IMG/VR virus record: IMGVR_UViG_3300042445_000063
Coordinates: 1 to 23,603 of that record
Length of the DNA: 23,603 bases
Source: a virus
Strand: one strand, 5' to 3'
The position numbers were made by a program, and so were the translations under genes. The notes under the pieces were generated by a model, which saw nothing but the letters and a program-made list of their open reading frames with translations, was not told the origin of the DNA and ran no database searches. This document shows positions 6,468-14,780 of the stretch, in pieces; position 1 is the stretch's first letter, and each line of letters opens with the position of its first letter.

Positions 6468-9400
6468 TTATCCAATCAGTAAGCCGTAACTTTTGCTGGG
6501 CAGCGTGGAAGGAATTGTGTAAAGAAAAATAACTGCGCCAACACCGCCGTTGCCGCCATTTCCTGATGTAGCGCCACCACCTCCGCCACCCGCGCCAGCG
6601 GCAATTGATGGGCTTCCACCAGCACCGCCAATTCCAGTTCCATTTCCTCGACCACCACCACCACCACCACCAGATCCACCAAAAATAGTTGAAATAACAG
6701 TATTGCCGTTTATTTGAGTAACGTAGTATTCGCCGCTATAGCCTGATGCTCCTCCTGCGCCTCCATTGGTATTTGTTGTAGTGGCAAATCCGCCGCCTCC
6801 GCCACCACCGCCATATAGGCCCGCATCACCATCCGCACCCGCCAAGCCTCCTATTGCCACATTAGAAGATAAATCCAAACCGCCGTTTGCTCCCGATCCC
6901 GTTGCAGCCGGTGAAGTTGATCCAATACCCAGCGCCCCGCCACCACCGCCACCTCCAGCTTGCGCGGTTGATGAAGGCGATTGGTTTGAGAATGCAAACA
7001 TAGTGCGTAAGGTTGCAGCCGCCCCACCACCGCCACCGCTTTCAGAAGTTTGCTGACCCGTGCCAGCAGCAGCACCTATCAATACTTGACTTCTTGATGC
7101 TGTTGCTCCAGCGCTTGTGCCGCCAGCAGGAGCGCCACTTGCACCTGCCGCATAAATTCCATTATGCAGCGCTGTTGGATTTGCGTTTGTCACAGTGTTT
7201 AACCAAGAGTCACCTCCAGCTTGTCCAGAAGTTCCTGCTACGGTTGCGTTTACACCGCCCTTACCAGCTTGAAAATAAATAGTTTGACCAGCGCTTATAT
7301 TATTTAAATTTGAAAACATAGCCAACCGCCCAGATCCAGCGCCACCTGAACCAGAACCTGATGCCTTGCCAGCACCGCCACCGCCACCATACACAATACA
7401 TAAATTTGATCCCTGATAATTTGCGGGAACAACAAATGATCCTGTTACATTTACTCCTACAACACCCGTGTAAACCAAACCAGTCACTGTTGATGTAAAA
7501 GTAATTCCTGAATTTCGCGCTATATTTGCTACACCAAGAGCCAATAAAGAATAAGCCCCAGATTTTATAATTCCCCAATAAGCTACATAAGCTGTGACAG
7601 AGCCAATTGCAATTGAAAGAGTTGCAGTTGTTGACGCTTGAGATGAAGTTATAAGACTTCCTGTATATCCAGCAACAACTAATATTGGCGCTGACGCAGT
7701 GCCAATTAAATTAAAATTTGTAAAATTATATGATACAGAAGGTGTTAGCCATAAAGAACAAGGAGCGGTTCCTGTACTGTCTATTGAATTAAAACTCATT
7801 GGGCCATCAAGCCAAAATTGATTTGTATAGCCATCTGCTGTAACGCGAGTTGCATTTAAACGAAGCCTATAGAATGTATGATTATAAGCTTTTAATTTTG
7901 TGTATGCATTTGCAGTATTAATACTATTTAAAACAATAGTTGATGTCCCTGCGTTTACAGTCACAAGGTATTTAAAGTTTATCTCGTTATATCCCGCCCC
8001 ATTTGATGTTAAAGTGCTGCTGCCCAAATTTATAGTTGGCAAAACTGGGATTGACCAATTAAAAAGTCCAGATAGAAAGTTAGAGTCAGTAATTAAATTA
8101 CCAAATGTTACATTATAATTATTTGTTGTAAACGTCCCCGTTAAAATATAAATTGAACTTACGGTATCATAATTTGCTGATAATGTGACAGTTGCTCCCA
8201 GCGCTATATATATGTTATATCCATTGTATACATAATTACTTGCGCCAACACTTATATTTGATCTTACTGCATAGATAGTATTGCAACTATATGAGGAACT
8301 CGGATTAGTCAAAGTTCCATAAATGATAGGAAACCAATACCCAGTAGGTTGTGTAATAGCATTTGTGTATCCAGTTGTATTTAAACTTGCGCACAAATAA
8401 GGCATATCTACGCTTACAGAATGATTTCCTGAGTTTGCATCAAAAACTACATTATCTTGCGGTAATGGTACGCGAGCGACTGTTGGCCCCCCGCTTGATG
8501 GAGACCACATTGCGCTAGACCAAAGTGTTGGTGATGCAGTCATTTTTGCATAACATGTAATTGGCGTATCAAAAGTGCTTGCGGGGAATATATTACCCCC
8601 ACAATCGCCTACAAGTGTAAGAGGCCCAAGCGCTGAACCAGAATTGGTCAACGTAACATCTTGAAAATTAACCCACTTCAAAGTTTTAACACTAGCCGTT
8701 GCGCTAGTAGTTGTAATTGTTCGTGGCGTTCCCCAAACATTAGATAGAACCATTAATCTTTGGTTGCTTGCGTTGCTTCCTTGCAAAGTTAATGCGCCAG
8801 TAACTGTTTGATTTGCATACAAAAGAAAATTAACTGGCCAAACGTAAGAAGTTGAAGCGTTAAATTGAGTTGCAGTTACAGTTAAATTTGCAAACGTATT
8901 TGTGCCGTGAATTTGACCATATAAACAATTAATGTTTACCGTATTAAATGTACTTGTATATGATTCATTTCCCATTGTTGAACTGTTAATGCCTACAAAA
9001 GAACCTCCAGTGTTGTTTGTTACTGATCCAATATTTATTGTAGATGTTCCAGCATTAAACGTCATGCCAACATTTGTGAAATAAATAGAATAAAATGTTC
9101 CTACTTGAACTGCGGAGCCAGAAGTAGATACAGCAACTGTTCCACAATTTATCGTAGAAGCGCCAAGCGTTAATGACCTTGCATAACCACCACCAGCATT
9201 ATCGCCAAAACGATTACCAACAGTAACAGTTTGTCCGTTTGTGTTTAATGCGCCACTGTATAAAGAAATAGCACTTGCTGTTATTGGCGAAGTAAAACTC
9301 CATCCGCCAGTCACTACTGATCCATTAGTAGCTCCAAAAGTTAAATTGTTAATTATAGGAGTGGCTGTAGTGCAAGAAACAGTGTTGCCTGTTGTGGATG

Positions 9401-9716
9401 ACCGCATATTAAAGCTGAATCCTTGGGCAAAACCTAAAGTTGTTGTGCTACTTAACGTTAAACTTCCATAAATATCGTTAAAATAATTATTTGGATTAAA
9501 TAACAAAAACCCATTTACGCCTGTAGTATCAAGAGATGCGCAACTAACACCGCTGCCAAGTGTTACAGTGCCAGTACCTGAGTTTGCGTTAAAAAATACA
9601 TTATCTGATGATGTTGGTGCAGATGCCCCACTAGCCCCACCACTGGTCGCAGACCAGTTGGCTGTTGACGAGGTATTCCATGTGCCAGTGCCGCCTACCC
9701 AGTATCTATCAGCCAT
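6468..9716 (-). CDS. Large adhesin/tail-fibre-like protein: two ~370-aa repeats plus glycine-rich C-terminal domain
   Basis: 1082 aa, with AGGAG upstream of ATG 9716. Residues 1-~390 and ~391-~755 are two diverged copies of one beta-rich unit: DNVFFNANSG at 38-47 matches DNVVFDANSG at 421-430, CASLDTTG at 59-66 matches CASLNTTG at 442-449, IYGSLT at 82-87 matches IYGTLT at 465-470, and NAGTSTI near 221 matches NAGTSTI near 588. The repeat (opening YWVGGTGTWN) is common in phage structural proteins, likely a beta-solenoid or sandwich. From about 776 to 1064 there are long Gly runs separated by short hydrophobic segments, like the Gly-rich receptor-binding tips of some phage adhesins. It is probably exposed on the tail and contacts the host. 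The repeat-coding DNA is visibly AT-richer than the Gly-rich end. Confidence 0.82.
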   Translation of the reverse strand: MADRYWVGGTGTWNTSSTANWSATSGGASGASAPTSSDNVFFNANSGTGTVTLGSGVSCASLDTTGVNGFLLFNPNNYFNDIYGSLTLSSTTTLGFAQGFSFNMRSSTTGNTVSCTTATPIINNLTFGATNGSVVTGGWSFTSPITASAISLYSGALNTNGQTVTVGNRFGDNAGGGYARSLTLGASTINCGTVAVSTSGSAVQVGTFYSIYFTNVGMTFNAGTSTINIGSVTNNTGGSFVGINSSTMGNESYTSTFNTVNINCLYGQIHGTNTFANLTVTATQFNASTSYVWPVNFLLYANQTVTGALTLQGSNASNQRLMVLSNVWGTPRTITTTSATASVKTLKWVNFQDVTLTNSGSALGPLTLVGDCGGNIFPASTFDTPITCYAKMTASPTLWSSAMWSPSSGGPTVARVPLPQDNVVFDANSGNHSVSVDMPYLCASLNTTGYTNAITQPTGYWFPIIYGTLTNPSSSYSCNTIYAVRSNISVGASNYVYNGYNIYIALGATVTLSANYDTVSSIYILTGTFTTNNYNVTFGNLITDSNFLSGLFNWSIPVLPTINLGSSTLTSNGAGYNEINFKYLVTVNAGTSTIVLNSINTANAYTKLKAYNHTFYRLRLNATRVTADGYTNQFWLDGPMSFNSIDSTGTAPCSLWLTPSVSYNFTNFNLIGTASAPILVVAGYTGSLITSSQASTTATLSIAIGSVTAYVAYWGIIKSGAYSLLALGVANIARNSGITFTSTVTGLVYTGVVGVNVTGSFVVPANYQGSNLCIVYGGGGGAGKASGSGSGGAGSGRLAMFSNLNNISAGQTIYFQAGKGGVNATVAGTSGQAGGDSWLNTVTNANPTALHNGIYAAGASGAPAGGTSAGATASRSQVLIGAAAGTGQQTSESGGGGGAAATLRTMFAFSNQSPSSTAQAGGGGGGGALGIGSTSPAATGSGANGGLDLSSNVAIGGLAGADGDAGLYGGGGGGGGFATTTNTNGGAGGASGYSGEYYVTQINGNTVISTIFGGSGGGGGGGRGNGTGIGGAGGSPSIAAGAGGGGGGATSGNGGNGGVGAVIFLYTIPSTLPSKSYGLLIG

Positions 9717-9903
9717 TATTGTGCTCCTGTTCCTTACGTCTTATTTCTGCATACCAAGCGTCATATTCGGCAGTTTGTCGCTCAAGAATCTCTTCGTCGG
9801 TTATTAATCGAAACTCTTCTGGTGTAAATTCCATAGAGCCTTGATATGAGTATGTTGGATCTTGTTTTTGCCATTGCAAAACAATTTTATTTATAATGTT
9901 CAT
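9709..9903 (-). CDS. Small hypothetical protein between fibre genes
   Basis: 64 aa. ATG 9903 lies in an ATGA overlap with the 474-aa fibre gene, and the 3' end overlaps the 1082-aa adhesin gene by eight bases, so all three are probably translated in a coupled way. The composition is charged and rich in aromatic residues (KIVLQWQKQDPTYSYQG, then FTPEEFRLITDEEILERQTAEYDAWYAEIRRKE), suggesting a strand or loop followed by a long acidic helix. I do not recognise a named family. Small genes in this position are often fibre-assembly chaperones or minor tail proteins; that possibility rests on context only. Confidence 0.72.
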   Translation of the reverse strand: MNIINKIVLQWQKQDPTYSYQGSMEFTPEEFRLITDEEILERQTAEYDAWYAEIRRKEQEHNNG

Positions 9904-11324
9904 GTTCTGTACACTTTCAAAGAAATGGTTACGCGCTGAATTATTGTTGAAGAGTCCACATTAAACCTTAATGTGTCGCCAGAAGTAATTGAAGTTGTCC
10001 ACCCAGTCAATGTTGTGCTTTGATTCTTAATGCTGGCCGTGATTGTTGGTTTTGCGGAGCCAGTAATGGTATCTGCAACGGTTGGAGGATAGTTGGCATA
10101 TACATCCTTCCACACGTCAATAACAATTGATCCTGATTGGTCGGCCAAAATTGTCCATTCTGTGATGACGCAATTAAATGGAATGGTCAGATCACCCTTA
10201 ACACCAGAACTAATTACTGAACTTCCAGCATCAATGATGAACGTGATTGACGAATATTGGGCCACCCATGCTGGCGCTCCAGCGCTTGAAACCAAAGCGT
10301 AGCCAGCAGTGCCAATTGCAAGCTTCCCAAGGGTGTTTGTTGCGGACGAATAAACCAAGTCGCCTGTGGTGTAGGTGGTCAAACCCGTACCGCCTGAAGC
10401 TGTTGGCAGGGTTCCTGTCGCCAGAGCACTGGTTGAGGTGGCGTAGACGGCTCCGTTGGTTGTAAACGAGGTCAAACCAGTTCCGCCGCCATTTGTTGGC
10501 AATGTGCCAGTCGTCAACACTGAGGACGATGTGGCGTAAACAGCACCATTGGCATTGAACGAGGTTAAGTTCGTACCCCCGTTGGCGGTAGCCAAAGTGC
10601 CAGCAACTGTGATAGCCCCTGTGCCTGTGCCAGATGGGGTTAACCCTGTAGTTCCAAATGAAATTGAAGTGACACCAGAAGCGGCGGCGCTTGTCCATAC
10701 CAGTCCGTTAGCAGAGCCGTTTACCGCCAAAATCTGATTTGCTGTACCAAGGCCAAGCCTTGACAAAGCTGATGTCGAAGAAGCGTACAGAATGTCGCCA
10801 ACAGCGTAGCTGGATTGGCCTGTACCGCCGTTATCTGCATCAAGAGTGCCAGATAAAACAATAGCGCCTGTTGTTGCGGTGTTGGGTGAAAGTCCTGTTG
10901 TACCTGCGCTGAATGATGTAACGCCGCCAGTAGATGCGGCCCATGTGGGCACACCCCCAGCCAATGTCAAAACATAGCCGTTTGTTCCTGCGGTCAGTTT
11001 TGACAGTGTGTTTGCAGCCGACGCATAAATCAAATCACCTGCCGAATAAGTGCTAAAACCTGTTCCGCCGTTGCCTGAAACCAATGTGCCTGCAACTGAT
11101 ACTGCGCCGTTTGTAGCCGTACTGGGCGTAAGACCTGTTGAGCCAAATGTGATTGTCGTTACCGCAGGGGCACTAAACAGAGTTACTGCGCCAGAGTTAT
11201 TTCGATAGAAAATTTTTCCATCAGCTTGGTTGATAGCCAGCTCACCGTTTGCCAATGACGCAGGGGCATTGGTTGTAGTGTTTGAGTAATATAGTTGTAT
11301 CGGTGTAAAGCCTGCTTGTGCCAT
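9900..11324 (-). CDS. Modular tail-fibre protein with GGTG-type repeats and beta-sandwich-like C-terminal domain
   Basis: 474 aa with AAAGGAAC before ATG 11324. The N-terminus (GFTPIQLYYSNTTTNAPASL, then GELAINQADGKIFYR) is a common start of phage fibre proteins and probably the virion-attachment part. Residues about 55-345 hold repeated units of two kinds: VTxxxFGxTGLTPxxxTxGAxxVxGTL (three copies) and GNGGTGFSTYSAGDLIYASxxNTLSKL-like units (six, two of them with the variant NGAVYATSxSxLxTGTLPT). The last ~115 residues (from SSITFIIDAGSSVIS to KVYRT) look like a compact beta domain with a VDVWKDVY-like strand (IVIDVWKDVYANYPP), of the type ending many phage fibres, and may bind receptor. The role is inferred from the family pattern. 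Confidence 0.85.
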   Translation of the reverse strand: MAQAGFTPIQLYYSNTTTNAPASLANGELAINQADGKIFYRNNSGAVTLFSAPAVTTITFGSTGLTPSTATNGAVSVAGTLVSGNGGTGFSTYSAGDLIYASAANTLSKLTAGTNGYVLTLAGGVPTWAASTGGVTSFSAGTTGLSPNTATTGAIVLSGTLDADNGGTGQSSYAVGDILYASSTSALSRLGLGTANQILAVNGSANGLVWTSAAASGVTSISFGTTGLTPSGTGTGAITVAGTLATANGGTNLTSFNANGAVYATSSSVLTTGTLPTNGGGTGLTSFTTNGAVYATSTSALATGTLPTASGGTGLTTYTTGDLVYSSATNTLGKLAIGTAGYALVSSAGAPAWVAQYSSITFIIDAGSSVISSGVKGDLTIPFNCVITEWTILADQSGSIVIDVWKDVYANYPPTVADTITGSAKPTITASIKNQSTTLTGWTTSITSGDTLRFNVDSSTIIQRVTISLKVYRT

Positions 11325-11333
11325 GATGTTCCT

Positions 11334-11609
11334 TTATGTAGGCCCGTATTCGCCTTGATAATTTGGGGATTGGTCAACAACTTGATCGAGAGGGAGATCG
11401 GGTCTCGGGAATCGAATTGTTATTTTCTCGGTTTGTCTGGCGGGCAATCTGTATGGATCTTTTTCATCCGCACAACCTTGTCCACACACCAGAAGACCGG
11501 GCAAATTGGGGTCATTCCTCGCCTCAGAATGAGCGCGTTTCATCTTGCATCTATCGCACACGAAGATTGCAATGTCTGAGTTGCCTGAAGTATCGAGGAA
11601 CTTGGGCAT
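11334..11609 (-). CDS. Small zinc-ribbon-like phage protein
   Basis: 91 aa from ATG 11609, two bases after the adaptor-like gene. Cys18 and Cys21 (VCDRCKMKR) pair with Cys42 and Cys46 (VCGQGCAD), a four-cysteine arrangement that could bind one zinc ion. This is followed by a DPYRLPARQTEKITIRFPRPD segment that I associate with conserved small proteins in phage virion clusters. No enzymatic motif is visible. It sits between an adaptor-like gene and a fibre gene, so a structural or assembly role is plausible, but its function is not known to me. Confidence 0.78.
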   Translation of the reverse strand: MPKFLDTSGNSDIAIFVCDRCKMKRAHSEARNDPNLPGLLVCGQGCADEKDPYRLPARQTEKITIRFPRPDLPLDQVVDQSPNYQGEYGPT

Positions 11610-11611
11610 GG

Positions 11612-12685
11612 TTACCTCGTATACACAGAAATGTTTGGCGCGTAATAAATTGGCGACTTGTCTCGCTCTTCTTGTTCCGCCATTTGGAAGTATTTTTCGG
11701 CCTGCCCTTCCAGATATTGGATGCGGTCAACGGCCACGCCGGGCAGCTCCTGCGACATCTGGTGCGCCAACATACATTGGATCGCCAGATACCAGCGTTG
11801 AGGAATCTCAACCTCGTCCGTCAGATCTCCAACATCCATGACTTGGCGGGAATACCAAACCACCATCTGGTAGAACGGGTCTTGCGGGACAGGCCACAAG
11901 TTGATCTGAGCCTGCGGAATTGTTCTGTTGAACCAGAACTGAAACGGCTGGTTGGCGGTGAAGTTCTTGTTTGGCAGGTTGGTGTAGTCGTCACGGTTCA
12001 GTCGAGCCATGGTGATTTCAGTGCTGTTTTCGCCAAAAAACAGTTCACGCACACCCAGAGTAGTGCCTCCAGTGGCTCTGAGGCGGTAGTACGGGTTGTT
12101 GGCCCCGGGGTCAATGTCTGTCCACACCCACTGGCTATCAGTCACCGCAACCGAAGTCCCTGTGTACAAGGTTTGCCACGTTGCGCCATCAGCCGAAGTC
12201 TCGATCACATAACTCCAAACCTGACTGCCACCACCAGCAATGTAGGGCATGAAGCCCACAGAGCCAATGTAGTATGGCGTGGTAGATCCGTAATTGATCG
12301 AGATGTTGCCGTTTGCCGATGTCTGCAAGCAATACGTTGCAGTATTGTTGTCAAAGGCGTTGTCCGCATTTCCGCCAGCAGAAGATCCGTATATGCCTGT
12401 TGGTCGCGTCATGCGCCTGTACAGGGCGTTCAAAACATCGTTGCCGCCTACTGGCAAGTCATAAATGTATTGATTTGGATTTAAGCCGTAAACAACTTTA
12501 TTGATGGCCCAATAATTGATGCCTTGGTTGATCAGATTACTCAGGACGTAAAAAAGCGACTCTCTGGCAGAAAGTACTTGTTCCGAAGTAAGTTCTTCGG
12601 CCAACTTACCAGATCGACGCGCACCATGATCAATGAATGTTTGAACATTGATGACAGTCGTGCCAACCGTTCCAGAGTACGCCAT
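11612..12685 (-). CDS. Adaptor/connector-like protein with inserted galactose-binding (F5/8C-like) domain
   Basis: 357 aa. The outer parts form one protein: an N-terminal helical region (TFIDHGARRSGKLAEELTSEQVLSARESLFYVLSNLINQG, given here in parts: residues 17-55) and a C-terminal region with a strand pair around INLWPVPQDPFYQMVVWY and helices WYLAIQCMLAHQM and RIQYLEGQAEKYFQMAEQEE. That order, helices then strands then helices, mirrors the SU10/P22 gp4-type adaptor at 3931-3296. Between about 97 and 218 is an inserted beta domain: NAFDNNTATYCLQT, then IGSVGFMPYI, YVIETSADGATWQTLYTG and YYRLRATGG, the pattern of F5/8 type C (discoidin) domains, which bind sugars or surfaces. The insert could be exposed on the neck. 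Adaptor role is inferred from topology; the insert type is the stronger call. Confidence 0.75.
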   Translation of the reverse strand: MAYSGTVGTTVINVQTFIDHGARRSGKLAEELTSEQVLSARESLFYVLSNLINQGINYWAINKVVYGLNPNQYIYDLPVGGNDVLNALYRRMTRPTGIYGSSAGGNADNAFDNNTATYCLQTSANGNISINYGSTTPYYIGSVGFMPYIAGGGSQVWSYVIETSADGATWQTLYTGTSVAVTDSQWVWTDIDPGANNPYYRLRATGGTTLGVRELFFGENSTEITMARLNRDDYTNLPNKNFTANQPFQFWFNRTIPQAQINLWPVPQDPFYQMVVWYSRQVMDVGDLTDEVEIPQRWYLAIQCMLAHQMSQELPGVAVDRIQYLEGQAEKYFQMAEQEERDKSPIYYAPNISVYTR

Positions 12686-12694
12686 GATAGATCC

Positions 12695-13207
12695 TTACCA
12701 ATTGGGGCAATTCCAACGTTTAAGAGATGCCTTCGCCCGTTCAGCATCCCCCTTTGAATGCTCCACTACACCGCTCATTCTGGCGCAGAATGAATCCTTG
12801 CGGGAGCCACCTTGTGGTTGCGGAGCCTTCAGGTTTGATCCAGTCTCTCTGTTGTACTTGGCGCGACCTTTTTCGGTCAATCCAGCGCCTTTGGAGGCTG
12901 GAAGCTTTTCCCCGCGACCAACAGATAGAGCGACGCCGCCCTCTTTTTTCTTTACCGTTTTTGCTGATTGCTTAAAAGCATCAGCCGTTGGCGCACCTTT
13001 GCTACCAACTCTGCGCATTTTTTCGCCAGATCCTTCAGAAATTCTTTCGCGTTTTGCATGAATATTTTCATATAGTCCGCCTTCTTTCATTTTTTTGTCA
13101 GCCATAACAAATTCTTTCCCGACTTTTTGAGGAACACCACCAAAACCGCCCTTTGTGTGAGCGGCGGCTTCCATGAGTCGTCGTTGTGATTCTGATTTTA
13201 TTGGCAT
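12695..13207 (-). CDS. Basic phage protein with C-terminal DUF6321-like domain
   Basis: 170 aa, very basic (many Lys, Arg, Gly). The N-terminus (MPIKSESQRRLMEAAAHT, then GGFGGVPQKVGKEFVMAD) is a segment frequently seen at the start of small phage proteins. The C-terminal half contains GAGLTEKGRAKYNRETGSNL, followed by APQPQGGSRKDSFCARMSGV and a KASLKRWNC end, which I recognise as the DUF6321 pattern; the family has no assigned function. Two cysteines (in FCARM and at WNC) are part of this pattern. It lies between the glycine-rich fibre family and the adaptor-like gene. Possible roles such as DNA binding or packaging accessory are speculative. Confidence 0.78.
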   Translation of the reverse strand: MPIKSESQRRLMEAAAHTKGGFGGVPQKVGKEFVMADKKMKEGGLYENIHAKRERISEGSGEKMRRVGSKGAPTADAFKQSAKTVKKKEGGVALSVGRGEKLPASKGAGLTEKGRAKYNRETGSNLKAPQPQGGSRKDSFCARMSGVVEHSKGDAERAKASLKRWNCPNW

Positions 13208-13223
13208 GATTCATTATCCAACT

Positions 13224-13430
13224 TTACTCTGTTGGTGGCAACTCGTCTGGGGGTTCTGGGACGACAGGCTCGATCCAGTTTTCACCGTTCAAAGTCCAGC
13301 CAATGCCAATATGGTCAGGGGCAGGAATACAGTCGATTCCCTCTGGCGGTTGCCATCTATTCAAGTCTCCATCCCACAAACTGACGTTTTCAACAACGCC
13401 GTTACGAATCATTGCGTATCTGATTACCAT
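13224..13430 (-). CDS. Small accessory protein following glycine-rich fibre genes
   Basis: 68 aa; ATG 13430 overlaps the end of the 450-aa glycine-rich gene by seven bases. The sequence is a short beta-type unit (IRYAMIRNGVVENVSLWDGD, then a W-x-PPEGIDCIP segment and IGIGWTLNGENWIEP) with a Pro/Glu-rich tail. Small proteins of this look, with a NGVVxNVxxWDG pattern, commonly sit directly after tail-fibre genes in phages and are often taken as fibre-associated or assembly proteins. No catalytic features are seen. The context role is inferred. Confidence 0.75.
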   Translation of the reverse strand: MVIRYAMIRNGVVENVSLWDGDLNRWQPPEGIDCIPAPDHIGIGWTLNGENWIEPVVPEPPDELPPTE

Positions 13431-14776
13431 GAAATCACCACTACCTTTCCTGCTGCTCCTGTACCACCTTGACCACCGATGTTGGTTCCACCACCACCGC
13501 CTCCTCCCCCGCCTCCGGGTACGCCACCGTCACCGCCCTTTGAGCCAGTTCCAGCATTATTGGCCGCACCACCTGCGCCTCCTGCGCCAGCTTTGGTTGA
13601 ATCTCCTGCCGCACCATTGGCTGATGCTGTACCTGTGTTGATTGCCGCACTTGCCGCACCACCACCTGCCGCAGTAGCCGCGCCACCTGTTGAACCACCT
13701 GCGCCGCCTAATTGTGAAGTGCCGGGGGTTGCCGCATCAATACCGCCACCGCCACCACCTCCTGATGAGGAGAAATATGATGAGCCGCCTGCTCCTCCCG
13801 CTACGGATGACATTGATCCACCGCCACCGCCACCGCCACCTAAATATGATGAACCAGCGGCGGTAGTTGTAGTTGTGCCAGTTGATCCACCTGCGCCTCT
13901 ATGGTCAGGAGTGGAGGCTGGTGATACTCCTCCACTACTTGTTACTGTGGCACAGGCTCCGCCAGTTGCGCCTGTTTGGGTTGTTGACGATGATCCTGCG
14001 GCAGTACCGCCTCCACCGCCACCACCACCACCTGCGTTAGCCGCATTTGCTCCACCGCCTCCACCGCCATAGGCAACCAAAAAGTTGCCAAACTGAGATG
14101 TATTACCAACTGCTCCAGCAGTACCTGTGGCAGTTGTACCGCCAGCACCGCCAATTCTAGAAGCGGCAACAGTAACACCAACAAAAGGCGTGATTTCAGC
14201 AGTGAGGAATTGCATTTGCACATGTAATCCACCACCACCACCACCGCCACCACCTCTTATAGTTCCAGCAGGCTGACCTGTACCACCACCTCCAGAACCT
14301 CCACCACCATAGCAATTAACAAGCGTGTATGTGGCTCCTGAAGGTCGAGTCCAAATACCATTGGCAGTAAATACTTGAATATCAGTTACAGCGGTTGGCG
14401 CAATAAGAATATTGCCATTGGAATCAATGATTGACCAACCTCTTGTGTCAGTAAACTGCAATGTACAGTTAGGCGCAAGCGCCATTGATGCCACATAGTT
14501 GTATGTTGTCCCATTGTCATTTAAACGCACAGTCACGTTTACAAAATCTGTGTCTTTGTTGGCAATAGAGATGAAATTGACTTTTCTTTGCGTAGATGCC
14601 GCTGGCGCAGAAAGGATGTCAACAGCAGTTGCGCCGTTTGTTGTGGAAAGCTGAAGTGCTGGTGTTGTGGTTGTTGAAGTGAAGTCAACATAGTCAACTG
14701 CAACAGGCAATTGATTGGCAGTAACTGCCGCATCTAGCAGGATTTGAAGTTTTCGAGTTGTTGCGTCAAGTATCAT
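13424..14776 (-). CDS. Glycine-rich tail adhesin-like protein, paralogue 3 of 3
   Basis: 450 aa. The N-terminal domain (about 1-130: MILDATT, LPVAVDYVDF, ILSAPAASTQRKVNFISIANKD, LQFTDTRGWSII) is shared with the two upstream neighbours. Next comes a short strand pair (VFTANGIWTRPSGATYTLV, 135-153) and a long Gly-dominated domain with runs of up to about nine glycines alternating with short Ala/Thr/Ser segments, ending in GAAGKVVVISW. This matches the Gly_rich domain type found in phage tail tips. In the Salmonella phage S16 adhesin such glycine tracts form packed polyglycine-II helices presenting receptor-binding loops; the same fold here is an inference. The ATG (14776) is 4 nt after the preceding stop and has only a weak ribosome site, so reinitiation is likely. 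Confidence 0.85.
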   Translation of the reverse strand: MILDATTRKLQILLDAAVTANQLPVAVDYVDFTSTTTTPALQLSTTNGATAVDILSAPAASTQRKVNFISIANKDTDFVNVTVRLNDNGTTYNYVASMALAPNCTLQFTDTRGWSIIDSNGNILIAPTAVTDIQVFTANGIWTRPSGATYTLVNCYGGGGSGGGGTGQPAGTIRGGGGGGGGGLHVQMQFLTAEITPFVGVTVAASRIGGAGGTTATGTAGAVGNTSQFGNFLVAYGGGGGGANAANAGGGGGGGGGTAAGSSSTTQTGATGGACATVTSSGGVSPASTPDHRGAGGSTGTTTTTAAGSSYLGGGGGGGGSMSSVAGGAGGSSYFSSSGGGGGGGIDAATPGTSQLGGAGGSTGGAATAAGGGAASAAINTGTASANGAAGDSTKAGAGGAGGAANNAGTGSKGGDGGVPGGGGGGGGGGTNIGGQGGTGAAGKVVVISW

Positions 14777-14780
14777 ATTT

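Noticed and set aside
11363-12484. Long (373 codons) plus-strand frame
   Set aside because: It lies opposite two convincing minus-strand genes (zinc-ribbon-like and adaptor-like), has no recognisable domain or suitable ribosome site, and would be the only plus-strand gene in the window.
13479-14072. Plus-strand frame encoding a proline-rich protein opposite a glycine-rich gene
   Set aside because: Gly codons (GGN) read in the antisense direction give Pro codons (CCN), so the Pro-rich frame is an artefact of the minus-strand adhesin gene. Similar frames at 14818-15129, 15223-15411, 16134-16388 and 6766-7056 have the same cause.
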